35,716 nucleotides of DNA, taken from Candidatus Zixiibacteriota bacterium (lineage in GTDB: Bacteria; Electryoneota; B3-LCP). Where the stretch lies: assembly GCA_003599535.1 (NCBI GenBank), contig QZKQ01000053.1:1-35716 (forward strand), given 5' to 3'. A program made the translations under genes and the position numbers. A model generated the notes under the pieces. It was not told where the DNA came from and ran no database searches. It saw only the letters and a list, made by a program, of their open reading frames with translations. Positions 35,504 through 35,716 of this stretch are shown here, piece by piece; the stretch's first letter is position 1, and every line of letters begins with the position of its first letter.

Positions 35504-35588
35504 TGTCGGAGGGCCACGCTTCGTCGTGGCCATTACTGTAGCGCCGGCCTCCCCGCCGGCCACTGGATGCTTGCTGCTTGCCCCCTGG

Positions 35589-35711
35589 TGTCATTGCGAG
35601 GGACGAAGTCCCGAAGCAATCCCCGCCCCTCGCCCAGCCCCCTCGCCAGTGTCATTGCCCCGAAGGGGCCACTGCGTGGCGAGGCCCCGTTGTTCAGGGG
35701 CCGAAGCAATC
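35589..35711. repeat. Two TGTCATTGC...GAAGCAATC repeats
   Basis: Copy 1 at 35589-35621 has a short centre (GAGGGACGAAGTCCC, itself a GGGAC/GTCCC hairpin). Copy 2 at 35650-35711 shares the ends TGTCATTGC and CGAAGCAATC but has a longer GC-rich centre with a CCCC/GGGG hairpin. Elements with these ends are known as dispersed intergenic repeats in many bacterial genomes. Confidence 0.8.
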
Positions 35712-35716
35712 TCAAG

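Larger units (their letters stand above)
35236..35716. other. Intergenic, repeat-rich right end of the window
   Basis: 481 bp without a credible gene. It holds a possible minus-strand promoter, a dispersed repeat, two hairpins (GGCCACG/CGTGGCC 35512-35531; GCCGGC/GCCGGC 35543-35560) and two copies of a TGTCATTGC...GAAGCAATC element that runs to the window edge. Confidence 0.6.

Overview
The window is GC-rich, densely coded DNA that most resembles a candidate-phylum bacterium of the FCB (Fibrobacteres-Chlorobi-Bacteroidetes) superphylum. The evidence is: six secreted proteins ending in a PNPFN/PNPY-type Ig-like C-terminal sorting domain (type IX secretion style); a PorV/PorQ-like outer-membrane protein; a TonB-dependent receptor; a folK gene followed by a deoxynucleoside kinase gene; and a tandem DUF5683-type membrane protein. 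I cannot assign the phylum more precisely from sequence alone.

Layout. Bases 1-11048 form a plus-strand block of envelope and secreted proteins: the 3' end of a TonB-dependent receptor, a large secreted protein, a PorV/PorQ-like barrel, a 1298-residue propeller protein with a metallopeptidase-like domain whose zinc and catalytic residues all appear replaced, a TPR lipoprotein and another sorting-domain protein. Bases 11049-15958 are the pyrimidine operon pyrR-pyrB-pyrC. Its leader carries a PyrR-binding hairpin followed by an intrinsic terminator. The pyrC reading frame has lost its usual C-terminal tail and runs in frame, with no stop codon, into a full-length selB (selenocysteine-specific elongation factor). 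A stand-alone tRNA-Phe(GAA) with its own promoter and terminator follows, then a secreted M14 carboxypeptidase.

Bases 18547-23804 hold a candidate structured RNA (or small palindromic element) upstream of folB-folK-dNK, a small membrane protein, ridA, the DUF5683-like protein, an HD hydrolase, a YfiM-like protein and a PHP-domain protein. Bases 24077-30244 hold purF with a recognisable promoter, then a UbiA-family prenyltransferase, a 2[4Fe-4S] ferredoxin, a geranylgeranyl-reductase-family flavoprotein, a CDP-alcohol phosphatidyltransferase and cysS, closed by a strong terminator. The UbiA/ferredoxin/GGR/CDP-alcohol set is a plausible isoprenoid lipid or quinone module.

Bases 30245-35716 hold two minus-strand secreted proteins that share a homologous module and a near-identical sorting domain on unrelated N-terminal parts (propeller-like versus parallel beta-helix). 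The spaces between them are rich in REP-like palindromes, short tandem repeats and dispersed repeats. In several places these repeats supply or abut start or stop codons. No CRISPR array, phage, transposase or resistance gene was seen.

The observations most worth a second look are the PyrC-SelB continuous frame, the inactivated metallopeptidase-like domain, the isoprenoid lipid module, the PyrR attenuator, the folB-upstream RNA/element and the repeats at gene ends.
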